Assembly: GCF_019972115.1 (NCBI RefSeq)
Contig: NZ_BPFJ01000001.1
Coordinates: 62,001 to 126,000 of the forward strand
Origin: Sulfurovum sp. TSL6
Lineage (GTDB): Bacteria > Campylobacterota > Campylobacteria > Campylobacterales > Sulfurovaceae
DNA length: 64,000 bases
Direction of reading: 5' to 3'
Part shown: positions 7,620-15,026 of the stretch, one piece after another
Layout of the letters: every line of letters starts with the position of its first letter
Position numbering within the stretch: the first letter of the stretch is position 1
The notes under the pieces: generated by a model
What the model was told of the DNA's origin: nothing
Seen by the model: the letters and a program-made list of their open reading frames with translations, nothing else
Databases searched by the model: none
Translations under genes and position numbers: made by a program

Positions 7620-8225
7620 TCAAAGTGTCCTCTTTACCTGTTCTATCCAAAAAGGCATGACTCTTTGTTCTGCTTTGAGGGTCGTGCTCATGCCATGGCC
7701 AGGATAGATCGTGTAATTGCCTTCTATGGTGAGCGCTTTTTCTAAACTTTTCACCATATCTTCTCCGCTTGATGAAGGAAAATCCCATCTTCCGATACTT
7801 TGTTCAAAAAGAAAGTCCCCACTGAACCATACATCATCTATCTCTATAATGGAACAGCCAGGCGTATGTCCCGGAAAGTGACGGTATTTGATCTTTACCC
7901 CTTCGATGTTCAGTGTTTCATCACCTAGGATGATATGATCAGGCTGACTAGGAGGCGTACCTTGTCCAAGAGGATCATCTGTAAGCATAAAAACATCCCC
8001 TTTGGGACAATAGATAGGCAGCCTCAGTTTCTCTTGAACCTCCGTATTTGACCATACATGGTCAAAGTGACCATGCGTGTTAAGTATAGCGACGGGATTT
8101 GTGACATTGTCAAGTACCCATTGCGTAGCACCCATGCCAGGATCTATGATAAAATCTTTTCCATCCACTGTGGCGATGTAACAGTTGGTTTGGTAAGTTC
8201 CCATAGGTTGTATTTTGATTTGCAT
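7620..8225 (-). CDS. MBL-fold metallo-hydrolase (glyoxalase II-like)
   Basis: A 201-aa metallo-beta-lactamase-fold hydrolase with the dinuclear metal motif THGHFDH (H51, H53, D55, H56), later ligands in FPGHTPGC and the SGDFLF strand, and a final YPGHG. This is the compact YcbL/GloB-like type that often hydrolyses S-lactoylglutathione or other thioesters. It lacks the long C-terminal substrate domain of classical GloB, so the substrate is uncertain. AGGAG lies eight bases before its ATG. It is divergent from the DUF455 gene with only 14 nt between the start codons. Confidence 0.85.
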   Translation of the reverse strand: MQIKIQPMGTYQTNCYIATVDGKDFIIDPGMGATQWVLDNVTNPVAILNTHGHFDHVWSNTEVQEKLRLPIYCPKGDVFMLTDDPLGQGTPPSQPDHIILGDETLNIEGVKIKYRHFPGHTPGCSIIEIDDVWFSGDFLFEQSIGRWDFPSSSGEDMVKSLEKALTIEGNYTIYPGHGMSTTLKAEQRVMPFWIEQVKRTL

Positions 8226-8227
8226 GA

Positions 8228-8233
8228 TATAAT
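8228..8233 (+). promoter_or_regulatory. -10 box immediately before the DUF455 start codon
   Basis: TATAAT ends seven bases before ATG 8240, so transcription from it would begin at or next to the start codon. No Shine-Dalgarno sequence is visible on this strand (the bases are TTCTCCT). Confidence 0.4.
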
Positions 8234-8239
8234 TCTCCT

Positions 8240-9067
8240 ATGAATATATTTAGTCTGTTAGAACGTGCCATTATCAGTGACGATATTCTTATAAAAGAGG
8301 ATTTGACCGCTCAATGTTTGGCGTATTGTACCAAAAATGAAATAAGGTGTAATGATGATTTTACCCCTCTGCGATTTTCAAAACCGTCCTATGCTTCCAA
8401 ATGTCATATTGTAGATCCGAGAGAGTTGCCTGCCAGAAAAGACTTTGAGAGTAAAGAGGGGTTGGCTACCTTGGTACATGCTATTGCACACATAGAGTTT
8501 TCTGCCATCGATCTGGCACTGGATGCCGTGTATCGTTACCCACAGATGCCTCATGCCTATAAAGTAGATTGGCTTGAAGTAGCCAGTGATGAGATACGTC
8601 ACTTTAAACTCTTGCGGAGCATATTGACAGAACTTGGATATGACTATGGGGATTTCCCAGTACATTGCGGACTTTTTGATGCGGCAGAGCACAGTGCAGA
8701 GAATATTCTGGACCGTATGGCGATCATCCCGCGTTACTATGAAGCATCAGGTCTTGATGTCAGCCCCCAGATCATTAAAAAACTGGACAACAAACGTAAA
8801 AATCCTCAGGTAAAAAAAGTGATAGATACACTGTATATTATCTATGATGAAGAGATAGACCATGTGTACAAGGGTGACAAATGGTTTAAATATCTTTGTA
8901 AAGAGGAAGGAAAAGCAGAAGGGACAGAAGAAGAGGTGTATTTTGAGATACTTGAACGCTATAAGTTACTCTCAAAACACCGTCCTCATGTCAATGTGGA
9001 AGCAAGAAAAGAGGCAGGGTTTTCCTGTTCTGAGATCAAAAAACTGGGTGCAAAGGAGTGTTCATGA
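8240..9067 (+). CDS. DUF455 ferritin-like protein
   Basis: A 275-aa protein of the DUF455 family, related to ferritin-like di-iron proteins. Candidate metal ligands are in HIEFSAIDLA (about 84-93), SDEIRHF (116-122) and the later YDEEIDHVYKGDKWF segment, a pattern of Glu and ExxH in a four-helix bundle. No biochemical role is established for the family as far as I know. It overlaps lpxK by 4 nt and so heads an lpxK-argB transcript. Its start is odd: the only nearby -10 box is seven bases upstream, predicting a leaderless mRNA. Confidence 0.85.
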   Translation: MNIFSLLERAIISDDILIKEDLTAQCLAYCTKNEIRCNDDFTPLRFSKPSYASKCHIVDPRELPARKDFESKEGLATLVHAIAHIEFSAIDLALDAVYRYPQMPHAYKVDWLEVASDEIRHFKLLRSILTELGYDYGDFPVHCGLFDAAEHSAENILDRMAIIPRYYEASGLDVSPQIIKKLDNKRKNPQVKKVIDTLYIIYDEEIDHVYKGDKWFKYLCKEEGKAEGTEEEVYFEILERYKLLSKHRPHVNVEARKEAGFSCSEIKKLGAKECS

Positions 9068-9975
9068 GAGGATTTTTTGAAGCAATGCTCTTTGCACCAA
9101 AATGGTATCATTACCCTCTGATCTTGCTTCTCTTCCCGTTTTCTGTCATTTATGGGATCATGATGTCCATACGCAGGATAATGACTTCCCCAAAAGAGTT
9201 TGGGATTCCCATCATATCTGTGGGAAATCTTATCGTCGGGGGGAGTGGAAAAACACCTTTTGCCATAGCACTTGCTTCACGACTCCAAGGTGTAGTGATC
9301 ATCTCTCGAGGGTATGGCCGTAAAAGCAAAGGGCTGGTCGAGGTCAGCTCTGAGGGCAAGATACTTGTCGATGTAACACAGAGTGGAGATGAATCTATGC
9401 TGATGGCACAGTCACTTCCTAAAGCAAGCGTCATAGTCAGTGAAGATAGAGCATCAGCCATAGAACTAGCCAAAGAAAAAGGTGCAAAGTGTATCATCTT
9501 GGATGATGGATTTAACCGTGTTGAGATAGAAAAATTTGAAATCGTGCTTGAACCTGAACACATCAAAAATTATCTCCCTTTCCCGGCAGGTGCATTTAGA
9601 GAATTTTGGTTCAATAAAAAATATGCAGATATTGTGGCAAAAGAAGGAGAGGCATTTCATCGACAGGTAGCGTTTGAGAACCTTAAACCCAAGATGGTAC
9701 TGGTAACGGCCATTTCAAATCCGGATAGACTTAATACCTATTTGCCTGAGGGAATAGTAGATAAAGTCTATTTGGAAGATCATGCTTATTTTGAGGAAGA
9801 AAAGCTGAAAATGCTCCTCTCTGAGCATGAGGCCCAGAGTCTTCTTGTGACGCAAAAAGATGCAGTCAAAATGCAGGATTTTAAGTTACCTATCTCTGAA
9901 ATGAAGTTAAAATTAGAGATCAAAGAGACTATCTTCACCCAGGTAGATGAATATATAAAGGGATATCCAGAATGA
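9064..9975 (+). CDS. lpxK: Tetraacyldisaccharide 4'-kinase LpxK
   Basis: Phosphorylates the 4' position of the lipid A disaccharide to form lipid IVA at the inner face of the inner membrane. The protein (303 aa) has an N-terminal membrane-associated helix (YHYPLILLLFPF) and the family's P-loop VGGSGKTP at 58-65, followed by ISRGYGRKSKG and the ILDDGFN motif. The start is ATG 9064 with AAGGAG five bases upstream; it overlaps the end of the DUF455 gene by 4 nt, and its own 3' end overlaps argB by 4 nt. MsbA, the later flippase for lipid A-core, is at the other end of this window. Confidence 0.95.
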   Translation: MRGFFEAMLFAPKWYHYPLILLLFPFSVIYGIMMSIRRIMTSPKEFGIPIISVGNLIVGGSGKTPFAIALASRLQGVVIISRGYGRKSKGLVEVSSEGKILVDVTQSGDESMLMAQSLPKASVIVSEDRASAIELAKEKGAKCIILDDGFNRVEIEKFEIVLEPEHIKNYLPFPAGAFREFWFNKKYADIVAKEGEAFHRQVAFENLKPKMVLVTAISNPDRLNTYLPEGIVDKVYLEDHAYFEEEKLKMLLSEHEAQSLLVTQKDAVKMQDFKLPISEMKLKLEIKETIFTQVDEYIKGYPE

Positions 9976-10823
9976 AAAATAATATTAATGTTGTAAAAAC
10001 GCTGCTTGAAGCTTTACCGTTTATTAAAAAGTTTGCCAATGAAAAAATCGTTATTAAGTATGGCGGTTCTGCACAAACGAGTGATGCGCTAAAAGAACAG
10101 TTTGCACAGGATATTGTACTGTTGCATCTTGTAGGGATGAAACCTATTATCGTACATGGCGGAGGTAAAAGTATTACAGACCTTCTTGCCGATTTAGGGG
10201 TAGATACGAAGTTTATAGATGGACAGAGAGTCACGACAAAAGAGGTGATGCGTATCGTAGAGATGGTATTGAGCGGAGAGATCAACAAAGAGATCGTCTC
10301 TTTGCTTGATAATCATGGGTCCAAATCCATTGGGATCTCTGGAAAAGATGGCGGTTTTTTGAAGGGTATACCTAAAGATTTTGAAAAGTTCGGTTATACG
10401 GGTATCATCGAACATGTCAATCCTGAAATTGTAAATAACATCATTGAAGACGGTGCGATACCTGTGATCGCTCCTATCGCTGGAAGCAGTACGATGGGAC
10501 ATCCTGGATTTAATATCAATGCGGATCTTGCAGCAAGTAAAATAGCGGTAGCTTTACAAGCAAGAAAAGTACTTTTTCTGACAGACACTCCTGGTGTGTT
10601 AGATAAAGAGATGCAATTGATTACAAACCTAAGCATAGAAAAAACAGAATCCCTTAAAGCAGACGGAACGATACAAGGGGGTATGGTACCTAAAGTGGAT
10701 GCCTGTATAGAAGCTTTACGTGGTGGCGTAAAAAAAGCACATATCATCGATGGTCGAGTGGAGCATTCATTACTTCTGGAAATTTTAACAAGTTCGGGTG
10801 TAGGAACTTGTATCGAACTCTAA
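9972..10823 (+). CDS. argB: Acetylglutamate kinase
   Basis: Phosphorylates N-acetylglutamate, the second step of arginine biosynthesis (cyclic or linear route). The 283-aa protein shows the amino-acid-kinase fold: KYGGSA near the start, the HGGGK loop at about 62-66, the substrate strand GFNINADLAASKIA and the nucleotide-binding GGMVPKVDA. The N-terminal helix (NVVKTLLEALPFIKKF) is the extension typical of arginine-sensitive hexameric enzymes, so feedback inhibition by arginine is likely. It overlaps lpxK by 4 nt. No other arg genes are in the window. Confidence 0.97.
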   Translation: MKNNINVVKTLLEALPFIKKFANEKIVIKYGGSAQTSDALKEQFAQDIVLLHLVGMKPIIVHGGGKSITDLLADLGVDTKFIDGQRVTTKEVMRIVEMVLSGEINKEIVSLLDNHGSKSIGISGKDGGFLKGIPKDFEKFGYTGIIEHVNPEIVNNIIEDGAIPVIAPIAGSSTMGHPGFNINADLAASKIAVALQARKVLFLTDTPGVLDKEMQLITNLSIEKTESLKADGTIQGGMVPKVDACIEALRGGVKKAHIIDGRVEHSLLLEILTSSGVGTCIEL

Positions 10824-10833
10824 AGTGGAACGC

Positions 10834-12030
10834 ATGTTCAAAAAATCATTGACGGTTCTTCTTGTAATCGTATTGTGTTTCTCTGTACTGCAGGCAAAAG
10901 AATCATCGAAGAAAAAAGCACTTAAGAAAGAAGTATACCAAGCTGTATGGGAAAAAACGTATGGTGGAGATGACGGAGATATTGCAAATGGTATCGTAGC
11001 ACTTGAAAATGGTGAATATGCCTTGGTAGGTACATGTAAATCGTTTGGTGCACAAGGTACGGATATGTGTGTAGTACGAATGAATGGCAAGGGTGAGATA
11101 CTATGGCATATATTACTTGGCGGGAAGAAAAAAGACGTCGGTAAAGCCATAATCCGTGCAGCAGATGGCAGCCTTATCATACTTGGTACTTCCAAGTCTT
11201 TTGCAAAACACTATGATAGAGATATTTATGTCGCAAAAGTATCTTTGGAAGGCAAGCTGGTCTGGGAGAAAAGTCTTGGCGGTAAACGTGATGAATTTGC
11301 CGGAGATATAGCAAGAACAGATGATGAAGGTTTCCTGGTTGTAGGTGACAGTAACTCCTTTGGTAATGGATATAAAGATGTCTATATCGTCAAACTTGAT
11401 CAAAATGGAAAAGAGATCACATCTTATGTCATAGGTGGCGAAAAAGAAGACAGTGCCCAAGCCCTTACACGTACATCTGACGGTGCTATGATGCTTGTGG
11501 GATACCGTGAGCTTGAACGTTCTGGAAATACAGACTTTTTTGTGATGAAACTGGACCAAAACGGAAAGAAAATTTGGGCTAAAACCTATGGAGAAGAACA
11601 GGCAGACCGTTTAAATGGTGTGACAGCTACAGCAGATGGCGGTATTGTGGCAACAGGTTCAACACGTTCTTATAAAAGTGCACAAACGGATATGTCAGTC
11701 ATGAGATTAGACAATGATGGCAATATTGTATGGCATAAAATTTATGGATTTAAATATTATGAATACGGCAATGCAGTGACTGGTACAGGTGACGGATCAG
11801 TGATGGTTGCTGGAGGTACAAGTACTTTAGGAAAGGGCGATCACAGTGCCTATATGCTCGCGCTTGATCAATCGGGTAAGCTTCTCTGGTCACATGTCTA
11901 TGGGGACAGAAATAAAGATAGAATGAATGCAATTGCACGCATGGATGATGGAAGTATAGTTGCAGCCGGTGGAAGTGACAGTTATAGTAGAGCAAGTAAA
12001 TTTTATCTGTTAAAACTAGAAAAACAATAA
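10834..12030 (+). CDS. Exported seven-repeat beta-propeller-like protein (unknown)
   Basis: A 398-aa protein with a Sec signal peptide (MFKKSLTVLLVIVLCF... cleaved near LQAKES). The rest is about seven units of roughly 50 residues, each starting with a strand such as VWEKTYGG, ILWHILLGG, LVWEKSLGG, KIWAKTYGE, IVWHKIYGF or LLWSHVYGD and continuing with a 'GDGS(I/L)VxxGxTxS.. D.YVxKLDxxG' pattern. Seven such four-strand units suit a seven-bladed propeller in the periplasm or on the surface. I do not know a function. ATG 10834 is preferred over GTG 10825, which lies one base after the argB stop. It is probably the last gene of the lpxK-argB transcript. Confidence 0.75.
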   Translation: MFKKSLTVLLVIVLCFSVLQAKESSKKKALKKEVYQAVWEKTYGGDDGDIANGIVALENGEYALVGTCKSFGAQGTDMCVVRMNGKGEILWHILLGGKKKDVGKAIIRAADGSLIILGTSKSFAKHYDRDIYVAKVSLEGKLVWEKSLGGKRDEFAGDIARTDDEGFLVVGDSNSFGNGYKDVYIVKLDQNGKEITSYVIGGEKEDSAQALTRTSDGAMMLVGYRELERSGNTDFFVMKLDQNGKKIWAKTYGEEQADRLNGVTATADGGIVATGSTRSYKSAQTDMSVMRLDNDGNIVWHKIYGFKYYEYGNAVTGTGDGSVMVAGGTSTLGKGDHSAYMLALDQSGKLLWSHVYGDRNKDRMNAIARMDDGSIVAAGGSDSYSRASKFYLLKLEKQ

Positions 12031-12090
12031 AAAATTGTAAATTTTTAAAATTTTTTTAGAATTTAAGTTATTTCTCTTAGGTAAGTGTGC

Positions 12091-12096
12091 TATAAT
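12091..12096 (+). promoter_or_regulatory. -10 box for the riboswitch-like transcript
   Basis: GTGCTATAATTC, which predicts a transcript starting near 12103, a few bases before the first paired segment of the GEMM-like structure. Confidence 0.5.
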
Positions 12097-12111
12097 TCTT
12101 TCATACGGTTA

Positions 12112-12196
12112 TACTGTATTGAAAAAGCCAAGTTCATCGCGAGGTGGGTACGGAAAGTTATGGGTCTCACGTAGATCGCCAGACTACCAATAGAGA
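12112..12196 (+). ncRNA. GEMM-I / c-di-GMP-I-like riboswitch (aptamer candidate)
   Basis: The pattern matches the class I cyclic-di-GMP (GEMM) aptamer in order. P1 is UAUUG (12117-12121) with CAAUA (12188-12192). A second stem, GUUCAUC / GGUGGGU, is closed by a GCGA (GNRA) tetraloop. Next comes ACGGAAAG, against the family's ACGCAAAG. The third stem has GGUCU pairing with AGAUC, then the GCCA receptor-like loop and a final CUACC. The family pair GCC/GGY is replaced by GUU/GAC, a compensatory change. I judge this by eye; a covariance-model search would settle it. No gene begins until thrC, 250 nt downstream. Confidence 0.6.
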
Positions 12197-12216
12197 TATA
12201 AACTCATCTATCTTTT
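12192..12216 (+). terminator. Weak hairpin followed by U's: possible expression platform
   Basis: AGAGATA (12192-12198) pairs with TATCTTT (12209-12215) around a 10-nt loop and runs into T's. Its 5' arm shares bases with the outer part of the aptamer's P1, so the two structures could exclude each other, as in transcription-attenuating riboswitches. The stem is AT-rich and short. Confidence 0.3.
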
Positions 12217-12441
12217 AGAAAGTTTCATTCTTCTATTACCTGAGTATTTTAGTGTTTGTTTGTCTCTATAATTTTATTAGTTGACATTCTTTTCCCTAAA
12301 AAACATTCTTCTCCTATAATTGTAGGACAAATAGATACTAGATACTTGAGTTTACTTCATACCTATATTCCCCCTAATTTCTTATAACCCTTAGCTTATT
12401 TAGCTATAATTCTTATTAATATAAACAGTAGGATAATATAG
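12217..12441 (+). other. Gene-free leader between riboswitch-like RNA and thrC
   Basis: No ATG occurs on the plus strand before 12442. The stretch is very AT-rich and holds three more TATAAT boxes, at 12267-12272, 12315-12320 and 12405-12410. The last is well placed for thrC. Nothing else is recognisable. Confidence 0.6.
12405..12410 (+). promoter_or_regulatory. -10 box for thrC
   Basis: TTTAGCTATAATTC, 31 nt before ATG 12442, followed by a TAGGATAA ribosome-binding site. It lets thrC be expressed independently of the upstream riboswitch-like RNA. Confidence 0.5.
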
Positions 12442-13908
12442 ATGCAATTCATTGAGACACGGGGAAATGACGGACAGAAACCTTCATCTGTACCATTTTC
12501 AGAAGCGATACTCAGCCCAAGTGCTAGTTTTGGTGGGTTATATGTACCCAAAGAACTCCCAACTTTAGATAAAGAATTTTTAGAGGGACATCTCTCTAGC
12601 CATTATAAAACATTGGCATTAGATTTTTTAGAACAGTTTGGTATAGATATTGAAACAGAAGTACTGGTAGAAGCGTTAAAAAGATATGATGCTTTTGATG
12701 ATCCTTCAAATCCGGTACCACTTTCTCAAATAGAAGATGACTGCTTTGTCTCTGAACTCTATCATGGACCAACAAGAGCCTTTAAAGATATGGCATTACA
12801 ACCTTTTGGGTACGTGTTAAGTAAACTGGCACAAAAAAGAGGTGAAAACTATCTTATTATGGCGGCAACGAGCGGAGATACCGGTCCTGCTACACTAGAA
12901 ACATTTAAAAACCAAGAGGGTGTTAAAGTAGCTTGTCTTTATCCTGATGGGGGCACATCGGATGTTCAAAGACTTCAAATGGTCACTGAAGATGCTTCGA
13001 ACCTTAAAGTGATCGGTGTGAAAGGTAACTTTGACGATACGCAGAATACACTCAAAGATCTGCTTGCCTCTGAAGATTTTAAAGCAGAATTGGAAGAGAG
13101 AAATATCAAGCTTTCCGCAGCGAATTCTGTAAACTTTGGACGTATTATCTTTCAAGTTATTTACCATATTCACTCATACCTGGAGTTGGTACGCAAAGAG
13201 AAGATCCAAATGGGTGAAAAGATCTATTTGGTTGTCCCAAGTGGTAACTTTGGTAATGCTTTAGGTGCCTATTATGCAAAGAAGGCAGGACTTCCTATAG
13301 AAAAGATCCTTATCTCATCAAATATCAATAATATTTTGACAGATTGGATCACGAATGGTGCATATGATCTTACGACACGTTCACTCATACAGACAGAATC
13401 ACCTGCAATGGATATTTTGAAAAGTTCAAATGTTGAACGTATCATGTTTGATAAATTTGGTCCAGAACGTACCAAAGAGCTTATGGAAGCATTGGCTAAA
13501 GACGGTAAGTATCAATTGACTGCAGATGAACTTGCATTGCTGCGTGAAGATTTTGATGCTTCTTTCTCAGATGATGAAGAGTGTGAAACTGTGGTAGGCG
13601 AATATGCAAAAAAAGGGTACATTATGGACCCGCATACAGCAACATGTATGAGAGCGTATAAAACGTTAAGAGAAAAAGATCTCAAAACCGTGGTTTATTC
13701 GACTGCGGAATGGACTAAATTCAGTCCGTCTGTTTCAAAATCATTGGGTCATGAAGTCAAAGATGATGTAGAAGCATTAAAATGGGTGAGTGAAAATGCA
13801 GGGGTCACTGTACCGCCTATGATACATGGTTTATTTGAAAAACCTATTGTTCATTCTGTTGTTGTTCCAAAAGAATCCATTAAAGGAGAGATGTTAAACT
13901 TTTTATAG
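12442..13908 (+). CDS. thrC: Threonine synthase
   Basis: PLP enzyme that converts O-phosphohomoserine to threonine. The 488-aa protein has the N-terminal STRGGxxP-like region (ETRGNDG), the PLP-lysine motif HGPTRAFKDMALQ with Lys115, the phosphate-binding loop TSGDTGPATLE and the PSGNFGNALG cofactor loop. Its length fits the long (E. coli/yeast-like) threonine synthase class. A separate -10 box lies 31 nt upstream. The downstream LysM-3D gene follows after 14 nt and is probably co-transcribed. Confidence 0.97.
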   Translation: MQFIETRGNDGQKPSSVPFSEAILSPSASFGGLYVPKELPTLDKEFLEGHLSSHYKTLALDFLEQFGIDIETEVLVEALKRYDAFDDPSNPVPLSQIEDDCFVSELYHGPTRAFKDMALQPFGYVLSKLAQKRGENYLIMAATSGDTGPATLETFKNQEGVKVACLYPDGGTSDVQRLQMVTEDASNLKVIGVKGNFDDTQNTLKDLLASEDFKAELEERNIKLSAANSVNFGRIIFQVIYHIHSYLELVRKEKIQMGEKIYLVVPSGNFGNALGAYYAKKAGLPIEKILISSNINNILTDWITNGAYDLTTRSLIQTESPAMDILKSSNVERIMFDKFGPERTKELMEALAKDGKYQLTADELALLREDFDASFSDDEECETVVGEYAKKGYIMDPHTATCMRAYKTLREKDLKTVVYSTAEWTKFSPSVSKSLGHEVKDDVEALKWVSENAGVTVPPMIHGLFEKPIVHSVVVPKESIKGEMLNFL

Positions 13909-13922
13909 TTTAACATAACGTA

Positions 13923-15026
13923 ATGTCCAGAAAACATTTTGTCTATTTAATATTATCTTCTTCTTTATGTCTAGAGGCAGCCACTGCAAGATCAATGGTT
14001 GATTGCAGGGTTGTCACTGGCAGTATTACTGAGTGCAATCTTTACGGGGCAAAATTTCTTAAATCAAAAGAGATTGTGCATGAATTGGATAGACAAAAAT
14101 TGATCAGAGAAAAAACGTTACCTATCCCTGAAAAAAAGCGTTTTGTCAAAGTAGTTTCCGTAGAGGATATGATAGAACGACATGTAAAAGTTCAAGAGTC
14201 TGTACGTTTTAAAGGAAGTGAAAAAGCACCTATAAAGCCTACAAAAACAAAAGAACCTGTCACGCAAGTCATACTTGATGACAAAATAGAAGAGATAGAG
14301 GTTTGTGAAGTTCCCCCGCGTATCGAAAGAGAACTTTTAGAAACAATAGTACCTGAGAGACCTCAAATTGTTTACGGTGATTACAGCGTTGTAAGCGGCG
14401 ATGCGCTTATTAAGATCGCAAAGAAATTTGGGTTAAAAGCAAAAGAGATCGCCACGATCAATGGTATTACACTTCAATCTCCTTTACGTATCGGACAGAA
14501 ATTAAAGCTCCCTTTTGAACAAAAGATGATTGATGCAGTCTCTTCTGGTAAATATATTATCGAGAAGGGAGATTCGCTTATTTCCATTGCCAAAAAGTTT
14601 AAACTGTATCCTAGAGAATTGGCAGAGTTCAACGGAATTAAAAATTATGCGCTCATACGTATAGGTAAAATCATAAAACTGCCACTCCCTCATATCCTGG
14701 CACAGATAAAAACCAAGAAAAAACTGCGTGTAACCGCAACTGCGTATACGTCACATAAAGGACAAACTGACAGTACACCTTTCTTGGCAGCATGGAATAA
14801 CCGTCTGCGTCCAGGCATGAAGATCATTGCGGTCTCCAGAGATATGTTAAGTAGGTATGGGATGCGAAATGGGACAAAAGTACGTATTTCTGGTTTACCT
14901 GGGTATTATACTGTACGGGATAAAATGAATAAACGCTATAAAAGACGTATAGATATTTATATGGGAATAGACATAAGAAGAGCGCTGCGTTGGGGAAGAC
15001 GCAGTGTGGTGGTATACTGGAATTAA
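13923..15026 (+). CDS. Exported LysM-LysM-3D domain cell-wall protein
   Basis: A 367-aa exported protein predicted to bind and probably cut peptidoglycan. An N-terminal signal-like segment (about 1-23) is followed by a Lys/Glu-rich linker, two LysM peptidoglycan-binding repeats (about 154-197 and 211-253), and a C-terminal 3D domain (about 269-366) with the MltA-like double-psi barrel and its three Asp motifs (TDSTP, RDKMN, RIDIYM). 3D-domain proteins are typically lytic transglycosylases. It lies 14 nt after thrC. The 3' end overlaps the convergent uup stop by 4 nt. Confidence 0.88.
   Translation: MSRKHFVYLILSSSLCLEAATARSMVDCRVVTGSITECNLYGAKFLKSKEIVHELDRQKLIREKTLPIPEKKRFVKVVSVEDMIERHVKVQESVRFKGSEKAPIKPTKTKEPVTQVILDDKIEEIEVCEVPPRIERELLETIVPERPQIVYGDYSVVSGDALIKIAKKFGLKAKEIATINGITLQSPLRIGQKLKLPFEQKMIDAVSSGKYIIEKGDSLISIAKKFKLYPRELAEFNGIKNYALIRIGKIIKLPLPHILAQIKTKKKLRVTATAYTSHKGQTDSTPFLAAWNNRLRPGMKIIAVSRDMLSRYGMRNGTKVRISGLPGYYTVRDKMNKRYKRRIDIYMGIDIRRALRWGRRSVVVYWN

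Noticed and set aside
12281-12320. TTGACA with TATAAT as a full sigma-70 promoter
   Set aside because: The two boxes are 28 bp apart, too far for a standard spacer.
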